Below the pieces are notes generated by a model. That model was not told the origin of the DNA, searched no databases, and saw only the letters and a list, made by a program, of their open reading frames with translations. 20,394 nucleotides of DNA. Source: Deltaproteobacteria bacterium (GTDB lineage Bacteria > Desulfobacterota > Binatia > Binatales > Binataceae). The position numbers were made by a program, and so were the translations under genes. The DNA lies in contig JAJXYM010000279.1 in the NCBI GenBank assembly GCA_021780585.1, forward strand, positions 1 to 20,394, read 5' to 3'. Positions 5,787 through 13,330 of the stretch are shown here, one piece after another (within the stretch, counting starts at the first letter, position 1; every line of letters begins with the position of its first letter).

Positions 5787-6857
5787 ATGGAAGACGCAGG
5801 GTTCGATCGCGCTCAGGCGGCCGCGCTGGCTCGTCAGGTCGGTCTCGATTTCGGAGCCGCGCTCACGGTGGCGCTCGCCTATATCGGCGATCGCCTCGGC
5901 CTCTTCAAGTTGATGGCGGCGGGCGAAGCGCTGACCGCGCAGCAAATCGCGCAACGGGCGGGACTCAACGAACGCTATATTCGCGAATGGGCCTCGACGA
6001 TGGCGGCGGCCGGTTACCTTGACTATCGCGCGGCCGACGAGACCTTCCGGATGACTCGCGAGCAGGCGATGGTGCTGAACCGGGAAGACAATACTTACTT
6101 CACCGGCGGCGCCTTTCAGTACGCGGTCGCATGCTATCGGCAGATCGGCGGGCTGATGGACGCGTTTCGCGCCGGCGGCGGCGTGCCGTTCAGCGCGTTC
6201 GGGTCCGAGATTATCGAGGCGATCGAACGGCTGTTCCACGCCGGCTACGAGGCGTGGGTCGCCGACCAATGGATTCCGGCCGCGCCGGAACTAAAGGCCA
6301 AACTCGACGCGGGCGCGGAGGTCGCGGAGGTCGGATGCGGCGCCGGCCAGTGCATCGTGCCGGTCGCGGCGGCCTTTCCGAATTCGCGTTTCACCGGCTA
6401 TGACGTCGACGCCGCCTCGATCGCCCGGGCGCGCGCGAAAGCCGCGCACGCCGGAATCGGGCATCGTCTGGTCTTTGAGCATGCCGCCGCCGAGAATATT
6501 CCCGCCGCCGACCGCTTCGATCTGGTAATGGCCTTCAACTGCATCCACGACATGGCGCATCCGCGCGCCGCTCTGTCGACGATCCGGCGCGCGCTCAAGC
6601 CCGGCGGCATCCTGCTATGGTCGGAGGCGGACGCCTCGGATCGGCTCGAAGATAATCTCACGCCGATCGGCCGCACGATGTACGGCGCCAGCACGATGCA
6701 TTGCATGACGGTGTCGCTGGCGAATGGCGGCGAGGGCCTGGGAGCGGTGATCGGCGAAGGATTGGCGCGGGAACTGGCGCGCGAGGCGGGCTTCGCCGGT
6801 TTCGAGCGCCTGCCGGTGAAGAATCCGTACCATCAGCTATTTGCCGTCCGCAAATAG
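5787..6857 (+). CDS. SAM-dependent methyltransferase, Rv2258c-like
   Basis: This encodes 356 residues. Residues about 25-95 form a winged-helix or dimerisation region (LTAQQIAQRAGLNERYIREW, followed by a wing-like GYLDYRAADETFRMT). The Rossmann methyltransferase domain starts near 178 with motif I VAEVGCGAGQC, acidic motif II GYDVDAAS, motif post-II FDLVMAFNCIHDMAHP and LKPGGILLWSEAD. A C-terminal segment (TPIGRTMYGASTMHCMTVSL, then LAREAGFAGFERLPV) resembles Mycobacterium Rv2258c-type proteins. The family binds SAM; substrates are mostly unknown small molecules. The ATG at 5787 is preferred over an upstream frame start (5610) that would overlap bioB and add an arginine-rich tail; the ribosome site is weak. 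It sits 104 bases after bioB, so it may or may not be co-transcribed. It is not BioC, which lacks the winged-helix part. Confidence 0.8.
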   Translation: MEDAGFDRAQAAALARQVGLDFGAALTVALAYIGDRLGLFKLMAAGEALTAQQIAQRAGLNERYIREWASTMAAAGYLDYRAADETFRMTREQAMVLNREDNTYFTGGAFQYAVACYRQIGGLMDAFRAGGGVPFSAFGSEIIEAIERLFHAGYEAWVADQWIPAAPELKAKLDAGAEVAEVGCGAGQCIVPVAAAFPNSRFTGYDVDAASIARARAKAAHAGIGHRLVFEHAAAENIPAADRFDLVMAFNCIHDMAHPRAALSTIRRALKPGGILLWSEADASDRLEDNLTPIGRTMYGASTMHCMTVSLANGGEGLGAVIGEGLARELAREAGFAGFERLPVKNPYHQLFAVRK

Positions 6858-6977
6858 CGGCCTTGCACCCGCGCGCCGCGGCGGTACGCGGTCGAATTGG
6901 CGCGGCGCCGATTCGCTATGACAATCGGAGCAAGCGGCGGCTCACGCGGGCCGTCTCAATCCTGTTCGGAGCATCAC

Positions 6978-7009
6978 CGGCGAACGATTCGCCGCGGCAG
7001 TATCCGCGG
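6978..7009. repeat. Overlapping alternative hairpins before the DUF4239 gene
   Basis: CGGCGAA/TTCGCCG with a three-base loop (6978-6994) overlaps CCGCGG/CCGCGG with a six-base loop (6992-7009). The two stems share bases and cannot form together. They lie 80 bases upstream of the next start codon and are followed by a run of A, not T, on the plus strand, so a simple terminator is unlikely. Confidence 0.3.
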
Positions 7010-7089
7010 CCGCGACGAAAAAAAATTCCTTCGCCCAGACCCGCCATTATGGTTCTTCTTGAGGAACTTCCACGCGGGGAACGGCAGGG

Positions 7090-7893
7090 ATGATTACGGA
7101 CTGGATCTACAACAATCCGACCTGGCTCTGGGGAACCCTTCTGGTCGCGCTGATTACGGGGGCGTCGTGTCTCGGACTGGCGATTTTCGACCGCCTCGTG
7201 CACGTCGAGGTGCGCCGGACGCACAACGAATTGGCCGGCTTTATCGTCGCGGCGATTAGCGTTACTTATGCGGTGCTGCTCGCGTTTATCGCCGTGGCGA
7301 CCTGGGAATCGTTCAGCCAGGCGGATCAAATCGTCGATCGGGAAGCGGATTACGTCGGCAGCGTCTATCGCGATACTCAAGGCTTGCCGGCGAACGTGGG
7401 CGCCAGTATCCGCGACGACATGCGGCAATACGTCGCCACCGTGATCGACGACGAATGGCCCACGCAGCAGGTGGGCAATACGCCGGATCAGGGATGGGCG
7501 CCGCTGCGCAAGCTGCATAGCGCGATCGTCACGATGCAGCCCGCAAATCTCGGCCAGGCGGTGATTCAGGCCGAGATCCTCAGGACGCTGAACGGCCTTT
7601 ACCGCGCGCGAGCCAGCCGGCTCTCGGCCGCGCAAGGCCACGTGCCGGAAGTTATCTGGTGGATTATCTTTCTCGGCGGCGCGATCGTGGTCGGCTTTAC
7701 CTACCTGTTCGGATTCCATGATTTCCGCATGCATTTGGCGATGACCGCGGCCGTCGCGATCTCGCTGGCGCTCGTAGTCGTGCTGATCGTCGCGCTCGAT
7801 TGGCCATTTCGCGGCGCGGTCAGTATCTCACCCGACGCTTTCATCAAGACCCGGCAATCCTGGGCCGATTTGTCATTCGAGAAACCGAAATAA
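7090..7893 (+). CDS. DUF4239-like four-helix membrane protein
   Basis: This encodes 267 residues. Two membrane helices lie near the N-terminus (about residues 12-34 and 48-70) and two near the C-terminus (about 186-208 and 214-237), flanking a soluble middle of about 115 residues. The sequence NELAGFIVAAISVTYAVLLAFIAVATWE, split here as NELAGFIVAAISVTYAV and LLAFIAVATWE, is the recurring signature of DUF4239, a family of unknown function in proteobacteria and others. The middle contains the charged stretch QADQIVDREADYVGSVYRD, also typical. The start has GGGGA nine bases upstream. Its length is normal for the family. The genes on both sides are well separated, so it is probably transcribed alone. 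No enzymatic residues can be proposed; a role in inner-membrane stress or transport is only speculation. Confidence 0.75.
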   Translation: MITDWIYNNPTWLWGTLLVALITGASCLGLAIFDRLVHVEVRRTHNELAGFIVAAISVTYAVLLAFIAVATWESFSQADQIVDREADYVGSVYRDTQGLPANVGASIRDDMRQYVATVIDDEWPTQQVGNTPDQGWAPLRKLHSAIVTMQPANLGQAVIQAEILRTLNGLYRARASRLSAAQGHVPEVIWWIIFLGGAIVVGFTYLFGFHDFRMHLAMTAAVAISLALVVVLIVALDWPFRGAVSISPDAFIKTRQSWADLSFEKPK

Positions 7894-7951
7894 AATAACT
7901 GCATAGTTCGTCAGCGATTGACTATCACAACCGGATGTATCCGTAGCCGAT

Positions 7952-7980
7952 CGATTATCGTCCATACCACTCGATAATCG
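7952..7980. repeat. Inverted repeat upstream of the patatin gene
   Basis: CGATTATCG and CGATAATCG are perfect nine-base arms separated by 11 bases, 143 bases before the patatin start codon and in a relatively AT-rich gene-free stretch. It may be an operator-type site or a hairpin ending the DUF4239 transcript, since it starts 59 bases after that stop codon. It has no U-tract. Confidence 0.4.
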
Positions 7981-8122
7981 GCAACGAGCCTGCGGACCAC
8001 GCTTCACCGTCCATTCCGGAAACGACGGCAATAACGATTCCGCCGCTCTTGTCAGCGTCGCCGCGGCTCATGCATGATCCATCCGCGCGTCCCGCATCCT
8101 TTGAGGGGAAAAGGAGCATGCG

Positions 8123-9040
8123 ATGGCTTACCGGATTCTGACGTTCGATGGTGGCGGAGTTCGCGGAGTCTACACGGCGCGACTGCTCGAGCGCTTGTCC
8201 AGCGAAGTTCCGGGGTTTATCGACAAGGTTGATCTTCTGGCGGGAACTTCAACCGGCGGGATCATTGCGCTCGGGCTGGCCTCCGGCAAGGCTCCCGCGG
8301 AACTGGTCTCCCTGTATAAGGACAATGCCGCGCGCATTTTTGACTCGTCATGGCTCCATGAACTGGCCGATCTGCATGGATTGTCCGGCGCGGAATACGA
8401 CAACACCAACCTGACAAATATTCTGAAAGGAATCTTTGGCTCTACCCGGCTGGCGCAATTGGGGAAAAGGGTGCTCGTGCCGAGTTTTCAGCTCGACAAT
8501 CAGGACCCTCAGGCCGGCAAGCGGATGTGGAAGCCGAAGTTTTTCCATAACTATCCGGGGCCGGACTCGGACGGAAATGAACTGGTTGTCGATGTAGCCT
8601 TACGGACCAGCGCCGCGCCGGTCTATTTTCCGACGTATCAGGTCTATATCGATGGCGGCGTCGTCGCCAACGATCCGAGCATGGCGGCGGTGGCGCAGGC
8701 GCTCGACCACGACACCGGCAATCAAAAGCTCGAAGAGCTGCGTCTGCTTTCGATCGGAACCGGCGCCAATCCCACCTATATCGCCGGACACGATCTGGAC
8801 TGGGGCGTGGCGCAATGGGCCAAGCCGCTGGTCTCGCTGATGATCGACGGCGTGATGGGGGTGTCGGAATATCAATGCAGAAGGCTGCTGGACGCCCGCT
8901 ATTTCCGTCTCGAGCCGCGGTTGCCGAAGCCGATTGGGATGGACGACGCGGCGGCCGTCGACGATCTGCTCGCCTGGGCGAACGCCGTCGATCTCTCGGC
9001 CGCCAAAGCCTGGCTCACGACGACCTTCCTCGCAGGCTGA
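8123..9040 (+). CDS. Patatin-like phospholipase
   Basis: This encodes 305 residues with a single patatin domain, a lipid acyl hydrolase using a Ser-Asp dyad. The oxyanion motif is DGGGVRG (residues 9-15), the nucleophile Ser43 lies in GTSTG (41-45), and the catalytic Asp177 lies in DGG (177-179). The remainder (YYxFRL-like RYFRLEPRL, then a C-terminal helix) also fits the bacterial patatins related to CapV. There is no signal peptide or membrane segment, so it is cytosolic or delivered otherwise. The start is firm: AAGGAG lies six bases upstream. Patatins of this size act in lipid turnover or as effectors of anti-phage systems, but no nucleotide cyclase, ubiquitin-like or other defence partner is nearby, so I call it an orphan lipase. 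Confidence 0.9.
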   Translation: MAYRILTFDGGGVRGVYTARLLERLSSEVPGFIDKVDLLAGTSTGGIIALGLASGKAPAELVSLYKDNAARIFDSSWLHELADLHGLSGAEYDNTNLTNILKGIFGSTRLAQLGKRVLVPSFQLDNQDPQAGKRMWKPKFFHNYPGPDSDGNELVVDVALRTSAAPVYFPTYQVYIDGGVVANDPSMAAVAQALDHDTGNQKLEELRLLSIGTGANPTYIAGHDLDWGVAQWAKPLVSLMIDGVMGVSEYQCRRLLDARYFRLEPRLPKPIGMDDAAAVDDLLAWANAVDLSAAKAWLTTTFLAG

Positions 9041-9289
9041 CGATCGGAACGCGCCAGCCGCCGCCGCTTCGATCACCTTGAACGGTGTGACGCGAGAGTT
9101 ATTCGCCCACTGTGCGGATTTGGTCGCGATCAAGCGAAAATTGCGAGAGCAAGACCGTCTATGGCCGCTTCACGTTCATAGATGAATAGCTAATCGAAGA
9201 GCGGGTTGAGCGGTTTAGAGTAATGCGTCGCCTGAAAAGGACATGCAAGCATTGAAACACAAGACTCGAAACAGCAGGATCCGCGCCAC

Positions 9290-9658
9290 ATGATTCGAAG
9301 CTTCTTGAAGGGCGTCTTCGTGACAGTACTTTGCATAGTCTCGCCCTCCCTATTTGCGCAGGAAGCCGAAGAGCACGACGCCAAACTGCCGAAGAACGGA
9401 CCCGTCAACAAGCTGGAAAGCGCGAAGTTGATACAGCGAGCGTTCTTATTCAATTCGCTTCTGACGGGTGGATTTGCAGGCGCCAGCTTCGTGGTCGGTA
9501 TGGCGCTTAAGACCCTCGATGGACCGGCGAGCGACCGCTCGATCAAAATCCTTCAGTTCGCGAGCGCAGTCGTATTGCTTATCGGAGCGCTTGCCACCTT
9601 GGATTGGGAGATCCAGACCTTTAATGGCCGAACCTTGATTGAAAAAGTGAACAAATAG
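9290..9658 (+). CDS. Small exported or membrane protein, unknown
   Basis: This encodes 122 residues. The N-terminus (FLKGVFVTVLCIVSPSLFA) is a probable signal peptide ending at LFA, residue 23. Next come a charged segment (EAEEHDAKLPKNG) and two hydrophobic helices (about 55-73 and 87-104), the second ending in LDWEIQTFNG. An AGGA ten bases upstream supports the start. Base composition and codon choice are less GC-biased than in neighbouring genes (for example TTA, ATA, AAA), suggesting acquisition from elsewhere. It ends 35 bases from the 3' end of the convergent tRNA-Leu gene. I recognise no family. Confidence 0.55.
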   Translation: MIRSFLKGVFVTVLCIVSPSLFAQEAEEHDAKLPKNGPVNKLESAKLIQRAFLFNSLLTGGFAGASFVVGMALKTLDGPASDRSIKILQFASAVVLLIGALATLDWEIQTFNGRTLIEKVNK

Positions 9659-9693
9659 TTGACGCGCGGCTTGCTTGTAAATTGAGGATTTTT

Positions 9694-9779
9694 TGGTGCC
9701 GAGGGCGGGACTTGAACCCGCATGTGGTTGCCCACGGTGGATTTTGAGTCCACTGCGTCTGCCGTTTCGCCACCTCGGC
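9694..9779 (-). tRNA. tRNA-Leu(CAA)
   Basis: The acceptor stem pairs GCCGAGG with CCTCGGC, followed by A and an encoded CCA. The anticodon stem GTGGA/TCCAC closes the loop CTCAAAA, giving anticodon CAA, which reads UUG. A long variable arm (GTGGGCAACCAC) and T-arm GCGGGTTCAAGTCCCGC confirm a class II tRNA. The anticodon lies at 9744-9746. The 3' end faces the lower-GC gene at 9290-9658. Confidence 0.96.
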
Positions 9780-9898
9780 ACGCGATCGGCGCCGCGTTGG
9801 CGCCGCGCCTCGCCAACCATCATCGACGGCCGGCTGAGGCTCGATTCTGCCAGAGGCCGTTGCGCCTTCCAAGCGGCCGACTGTATAGGCTCAGCCGC

Positions 9899-9931
9899 GA
9901 CGGCCGCGGCCCGCCGCCGGCCGTGGCCGTC
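9899..9931. terminator. GC-rich hairpin downstream of the phasin-like gene
   Basis: GACGGCCGCGG and CCGTGGCCGTC form 11-base arms with one wobble pair around an 11-base loop. It lies about 105 bases beyond the stop of the minus-strand gene ending at 10036, in a GC-rich gene-free stretch, so it could end that transcript or be incidental. Confidence 0.25.
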
Positions 9932-10035
9932 TCGTCGCCAAATCGATTTCGTCCGGGAACGATGGCGCGATCGAGACGCGCGGAATCGAGCGTCTGTCGC
10001 TTACGGCCGGCGATTAAGAGCTTCCGGCGCCGAAG

Positions 10036-10476
10036 CTATTTTTTCTCCGGCTCCCATAACCGTTGCCAGGCGCGCAGACCGTCCTGCAGGGTTTTTTGTA
10101 CCGTCTCGACCTGCTTGCGCGCCTCGTCGCCCCAAGCGCCGGTGTTGCCGAAGGACTCGGTCGTGCGCCGCCAGTTCTCGGCCCAAAGATCGAACGGATT
10201 CGACGGCCGCTCCGGCGACGCGCCGCGCGCGACCGCCACGGTGCGCCGGATTTCACGCTCCCACATCTCGAAACCCTGCTCCAGCGCCGTGATTACACCA
10301 TCCTTGCTCATGCGCGCGACGCGCAACCAGTTCTCGACCAACCGGTCGCGGTCCGAGCCGGCCGCGGCGCCCGTCATTTCCCGCAGCGCGTTGCCCACGG
10401 CCGTCAGCGCGTCGGCGTAGGCGGCGGCCGCATTGCGGATTGCCTCTCCGATTCCCGCAAGATTGTCGCTTGCCAT
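10036..10476 (-). CDS. Helical phasin-like protein, unknown function
   Basis: This encodes 146 residues, predicted almost wholly helical, with no signal peptide or membrane segment. Alanine-rich amphipathic helices (AIRNAAAAYADALTAVGNAL) are followed by NPFDLWAENWRRTTESF (about residues 92-108) and a C-terminal helix (ARKQVETVQKTLQDGLRAW) rich in Trp, Arg and Lys. The helical pattern and the NPFDLW-type stretch recall phasins and PhaE, the small subunit of class III polyhydroxyalkanoate synthase, but no diagnostic motif is present and phaC is not in the window. The start is firm: AGAGGTGA lies four bases upstream of the ATG. It is 84 bases downstream of the GST-like gene on the same strand, so the two may be co-transcribed. 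Confidence 0.5.
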   Translation of the reverse strand: MASDNLAGIGEAIRNAAAAYADALTAVGNALREMTGAAAGSDRDRLVENWLRVARMSKDGVITALEQGFEMWEREIRRTVAVARGASPERPSNPFDLWAENWRRTTESFGNTGAWGDEARKQVETVQKTLQDGLRAWQRLWEPEKK

Positions 10477-10560
10477 GGGATCACCTCTTCAGAAATTGCG
10501 GCGCGCCAAAATTCGTCCCGCGGACGCCACCGCGTGATCCTGATTTTCGCCGATCGCCGC

Positions 10561-11340
10561 TCACATATCGAGGGGCAATTGCAGATGCTCGTGGTAGATG
10601 AAATCGCGATGGGCGAGCAATTGCGGCGACCCGGCCGCCTTAACCGTCGGGTCAGCGCATTCGTACATCCGGCGAAAGCCCGGCGACATCGGACAGAGAG
10701 CGTCGGGCAGCGGATGAATCAACGCGGCGAACGCGGCCCAGTAGATATCGAGCGCGCTCAGGCGATCGCCGATCAGATAGCGCGAACCGCGCGCGCGCTG
10801 GGCCGCGAGCTGGCGATCGAGCGCGTTCAGGATTTCAGCGACGCGGCGCGGCGCCGCCTCGGCAAGCTCGGGCGCATAGCCGTATTTGGCGCCCATGAAG
10901 CGCGCGAAGCCCTGGGCGTCGCCGTCGGCCCGCGGATTCGTCAGCGTGCCGTGCAGGATCATCAGCCGCCGCGCCCATCCGAGGCCGTTTTCGCCGCACA
11001 GCTCATTGGCCAGGCCGAACATCAGCGCGCGCTCGTCGATCGCCCGCGGAATCAGCGGCGGATCCGGCTGAAGACGTTCGGCGAGATACAACTGATCGTT
11101 CCAAAGCGAACGCGGCCGCTCGTCATTGTGGATGAACACCGGAGCGGTGGTCTGCCGGGTCCATTCCCGTAATGGAAGGTTGGCGCCGCCCAACTCCTGA
11201 CGCACCCGGATATATGGAATGCGCTTGACGTGCAGGATACCGCGGGCGGCTTCCGTCCACGGTCCGGGCACCGCGGGGGTGAGCACCACGCGCAGTCCAT
11301 CCATCCCGATCGCCTGATCGACGTCGATATATTCGGCCAT
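10561..11340 (-). CDS. Glutathione S-transferase-like protein
   Basis: This encodes 259 residues with the two-domain GST layout. The N-terminal thioredoxin-like domain (about 15-95) has GPWTEAARGILHVKRIPYIR, the cis-proline position APVF (66-69) and a late helix RSLWNDQLYLAERL. The helical C-terminal domain has GSRYLIGDRLSALDIYWAAF, matching the conserved N-capping box and hydrophobic staple. The usual catalytic Ser, Tyr or Cys near the start of the first helix is replaced by Trp28 or Thr29, so it may bind thiols without being a classical transferase. Start: AAGGAGG lies nine bases before the ATG at 11340; an upstream start at 11367 lacks this. Its partner downstream is the phasin-like gene. 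The substrate is unknown. Confidence 0.75.
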   Translation of the reverse strand: MAEYIDVDQAIGMDGLRVVLTPAVPGPWTEAARGILHVKRIPYIRVRQELGGANLPLREWTRQTTAPVFIHNDERPRSLWNDQLYLAERLQPDPPLIPRAIDERALMFGLANELCGENGLGWARRLMILHGTLTNPRADGDAQGFARFMGAKYGYAPELAEAAPRRVAEILNALDRQLAAQRARGSRYLIGDRLSALDIYWAAFAALIHPLPDALCPMSPGFRRMYECADPTVKAAGSPQLLAHRDFIYHEHLQLPLDM

Positions 11341-11591
11341 CGCCAAGACCCTCCTTGCGCGGCGCACGACGGCGCGGCGCGTCCGCGGCTAGTCACGCTC
11401 TTTACCGCAACGACGGCCGGCTCCGCCAGCGGTCGGCCGGACGGGAATTATCGCGCGGCCGCTGCCGAGATCTCGGGGCGCGGGCGGGCGCTTCACGCAC
11501 GACGGAATCGGCCGTCCATCGAGTTTGGCGACAGGCGCGGCTTTTGCTGAATCGTATCCTGCGAGCGTCAACTGGTTAGACGTTTATCAGA

Positions 11592-12851
11592 ATGAGACGC
11601 GGAGCCAATTCGTCAAGTCCCAATTTGCGACATCGATCGCGCCGTTTTGAACGCGGTCAGGTGGTTTGGATCGCCCTGGCCGGAGTGGTCGCCCTGTTTG
11701 GCGTCGCGACCCTCGCCAACGACGTGGGCGCCCTATGGGGCGCGCGGCTGAAGATGCAGACCGCCGCCGACGCGGCCGCGCTCGCGGCCGCCACGTCACT
11801 GCTGAGCGGCGGTCTCGGCGACTATAATACTGAGGCGCAGGCCGCCGCCACGAGCAATGGCTTCACCGACGGCGAGCCCACGCCGACGGACTCCAATCTC
11901 GTCACCGTAATCGTTCATAATCCGCCGGTGACGGGAAACTATACGCAAAAGAACATGGCGGTCGAGGTTGATATTTCGCAAAACCAACCGGGCTACTTCA
12001 TGAGAGTGCTCGGCTTGTCCTCGGTGCCGGTATCGGTGCGAGCCGTCGCGTCCTCGGTGTCGGCCAGCGGATGTATCTATGCGACCAATCCATCGTCAAG
12101 CACGGGTTTCCTCGCCAATAGCGGCGCTCATATAACCAGCACCTGCGGACTGCTGGTCAATTCGACCGGCTCGTCGGCGTTGAGCGTCGATTCGGGCGCG
12201 CATATCAGCGCCGGATCGGTGGGTGTGGTCGGCAACGCAATGATCAATTCGGGCGCCCATGTGAGCCCCACGCCGGTGAGCGGTATCGCCGTTTTCGGCG
12301 ATCCGCTCGGCGGTCTGGCGACGCCGGCGACCAGCGGCTCCTGCACGACCCTGCAGCCGGTCAACAGCGGCAACACCGCCAACCTGTCGCCGGGCTATTA
12401 TTGCGGACTCAACGCCAATAGCGGTTCGACGGTTAATCTCGCGGCCGGCAACTATAGCTTCGACGGCTCCGTCAATATCGACAGCGGCTCGAGCCTGAAC
12501 GGGACCGGCGTGATGCTCTATTTCCAGAGCGGCACGATCCAGATCAACAGCGGCGCGCGTGTCGATCTGAGCGCGCCGACCTCGGGAACCTATTCCGGAA
12601 TACTCTTTTTTCAGGATCGCCAGGACAGCACGCCGCCGAATCTGGATTCGGGAGCGCAGGAAACCCTCACCGGAGCCCTGTATTTTCCGGACGCGACGAT
12701 CACCCTGAACAGCGGCAACTGGGCGAATGTATATTCAATCCTGGTGGCCGCCAATATCGTCGTGGATTCGGGGGCCAAGCTCAACGTCAACAGCGACTAT
12801 TCGAGCCTCGCCAACGGCTCGCCGATTCAGCGCGCGGCGCTGGTGGAATGA
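11592..12851 (+). CDS. TadG-like pilus protein with beta-helix-like repeats
   Basis: This encodes 419 residues. After a basic N-terminus come one membrane segment (about 23-43) and the sequence LKMQTAADAAALAAATSLL, typical of the N-terminal part of TadE/TadG-like Flp pilus proteins. From about residue 155 the protein changes to a Gly-, Ser- and Asn-rich region holding ten (N/D)SG motifs at 176, 200, 219, 258, 276, 297, 319, 352, 373 and 392 (NSGAH, DSGAH, NSGAR, DSGAQ, DSGAK and others). Several adjacent spacings are 18-24 residues, as one turn of a right-handed beta-helix would give. Usual TadG instead has a von Willebrand A domain. The four cysteines (161, 185, 251, 271) may pair outside the membrane. 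It begins a three-gene operon and overlaps the next gene by four bases (ATGA). The ribosome site is weak. Confidence 0.75.
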   Translation: MRRGANSSSPNLRHRSRRFERGQVVWIALAGVVALFGVATLANDVGALWGARLKMQTAADAAALAAATSLLSGGLGDYNTEAQAAATSNGFTDGEPTPTDSNLVTVIVHNPPVTGNYTQKNMAVEVDISQNQPGYFMRVLGLSSVPVSVRAVASSVSASGCIYATNPSSSTGFLANSGAHITSTCGLLVNSTGSSALSVDSGAHISAGSVGVVGNAMINSGAHVSPTPVSGIAVFGDPLGGLATPATSGSCTTLQPVNSGNTANLSPGYYCGLNANSGSTVNLAAGNYSFDGSVNIDSGSSLNGTGVMLYFQSGTIQINSGARVDLSAPTSGTYSGILFFQDRQDSTPPNLDSGAQETLTGALYFPDATITLNSGNWANVYSILVAANIVVDSGAKLNVNSDYSSLANGSPIQRAALVE

Positions 12852-13330
12852 TCGCCGCGCAGCGTCAATCGCAAACCCGCCGGGGATTGCGCCCGCGCTT
12901 TCGGCGCGCGCAGAGCGCGGTCGAGCTCGCGGTGATGGTTCCGGCGCTCGCGCTGCTGCTGGCGGTGGTCGGGGATTTCGCGCGCGTCTACTACCTGCGG
13001 ATCGCGCTGCTCGACGCCGCGCGCGCGGGCGCGGTGTACGGCGCGCAGAGCCGCACGACGGGAGTCGATTACGCCGGCATGAACACGGCGGCCTGCGCCG
13101 CGCTCGAGCCCAACATCGCATGCACGCCCGGCGTCACGGTCACTTCGACCAGTTACTGCCAATGCGCCGGCTCGAGCGGGCAAATCATCTGCACCAGCCC
13201 GGGATCGTGCGTCAATGTCCAGAATTTCGTCCAGGTCACAGCCACGGCGACCTTCAACGCCCTGCTCGACTTTCCCGGCATGCCGGGGTCGATACCGCTC
13301 ACGTCGGTCGCCGTGATGCAGGTGCAATGA
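12848..13330 (+). CDS. TadE-like pseudopilin, cysteine-rich
   Basis: This encodes 160 residues. A basic N-terminus leads into QSAVELAVMVPALALLLAVV (residues 22-41), the TadE signature with its glutamate just before the membrane helix, then FARVYYLRIALLDAARAGAV, the usual helix after it. The C-terminal half is extracellular in type. It has seven cysteines clustered at residues 78-119 (for example YCQCAGSS), unusual for TadE and suggesting disulfides. Its start codon overlaps the TadG-like stop (ATGA), and its stop overlaps the next start the same way, so all three genes are translationally coupled. TadE proteins are minor pseudopilins processed by the TadV peptidase in Flp pilus systems. No tadV or assembly genes are here. 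Confidence 0.8.
   Translation: MIAAQRQSQTRRGLRPRFRRAQSAVELAVMVPALALLLAVVGDFARVYYLRIALLDAARAGAVYGAQSRTTGVDYAGMNTAACAALEPNIACTPGVTVTSTSYCQCAGSSGQIICTSPGSCVNVQNFVQVTATATFNALLDFPGMPGSIPLTSVAVMQVQ

Noticed and set aside
5787..6857. Methyltransferase after bioB taken as BioC
   Set aside because: It has an N-terminal winged-helix region and a C-terminus like Rv2258c, unlike the shorter BioC, and it is separated from bioB by 104 bases.
8123..9040. Patatin as part of a CBASS defence operon
   Set aside because: No nucleotidyltransferase, E1/E2-like or JAB partner is encoded on either side.
9694..9779. Attachment-site duplication of the tRNA-Leu 3' end
   Set aside because: I searched the window by eye for a second copy of the tRNA 3' segment and found only the other tRNA genes, which share the general T-arm.
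10063..11172. Open frame of 369 codons opposite the phasin-like and GST-like genes
   Set aside because: The minus-strand genes have strong ribosome sites and fold motifs; the plus-strand product is arginine-rich without motifs.
12727..13326. N-terminal extension of the second TadE-like gene
   Set aside because: The extension overlaps the TadG-like and first TadE-like genes in another frame and encodes arginine-rich sequence; the ATG at 13327 gives a normal TadE start with ATGA coupling.
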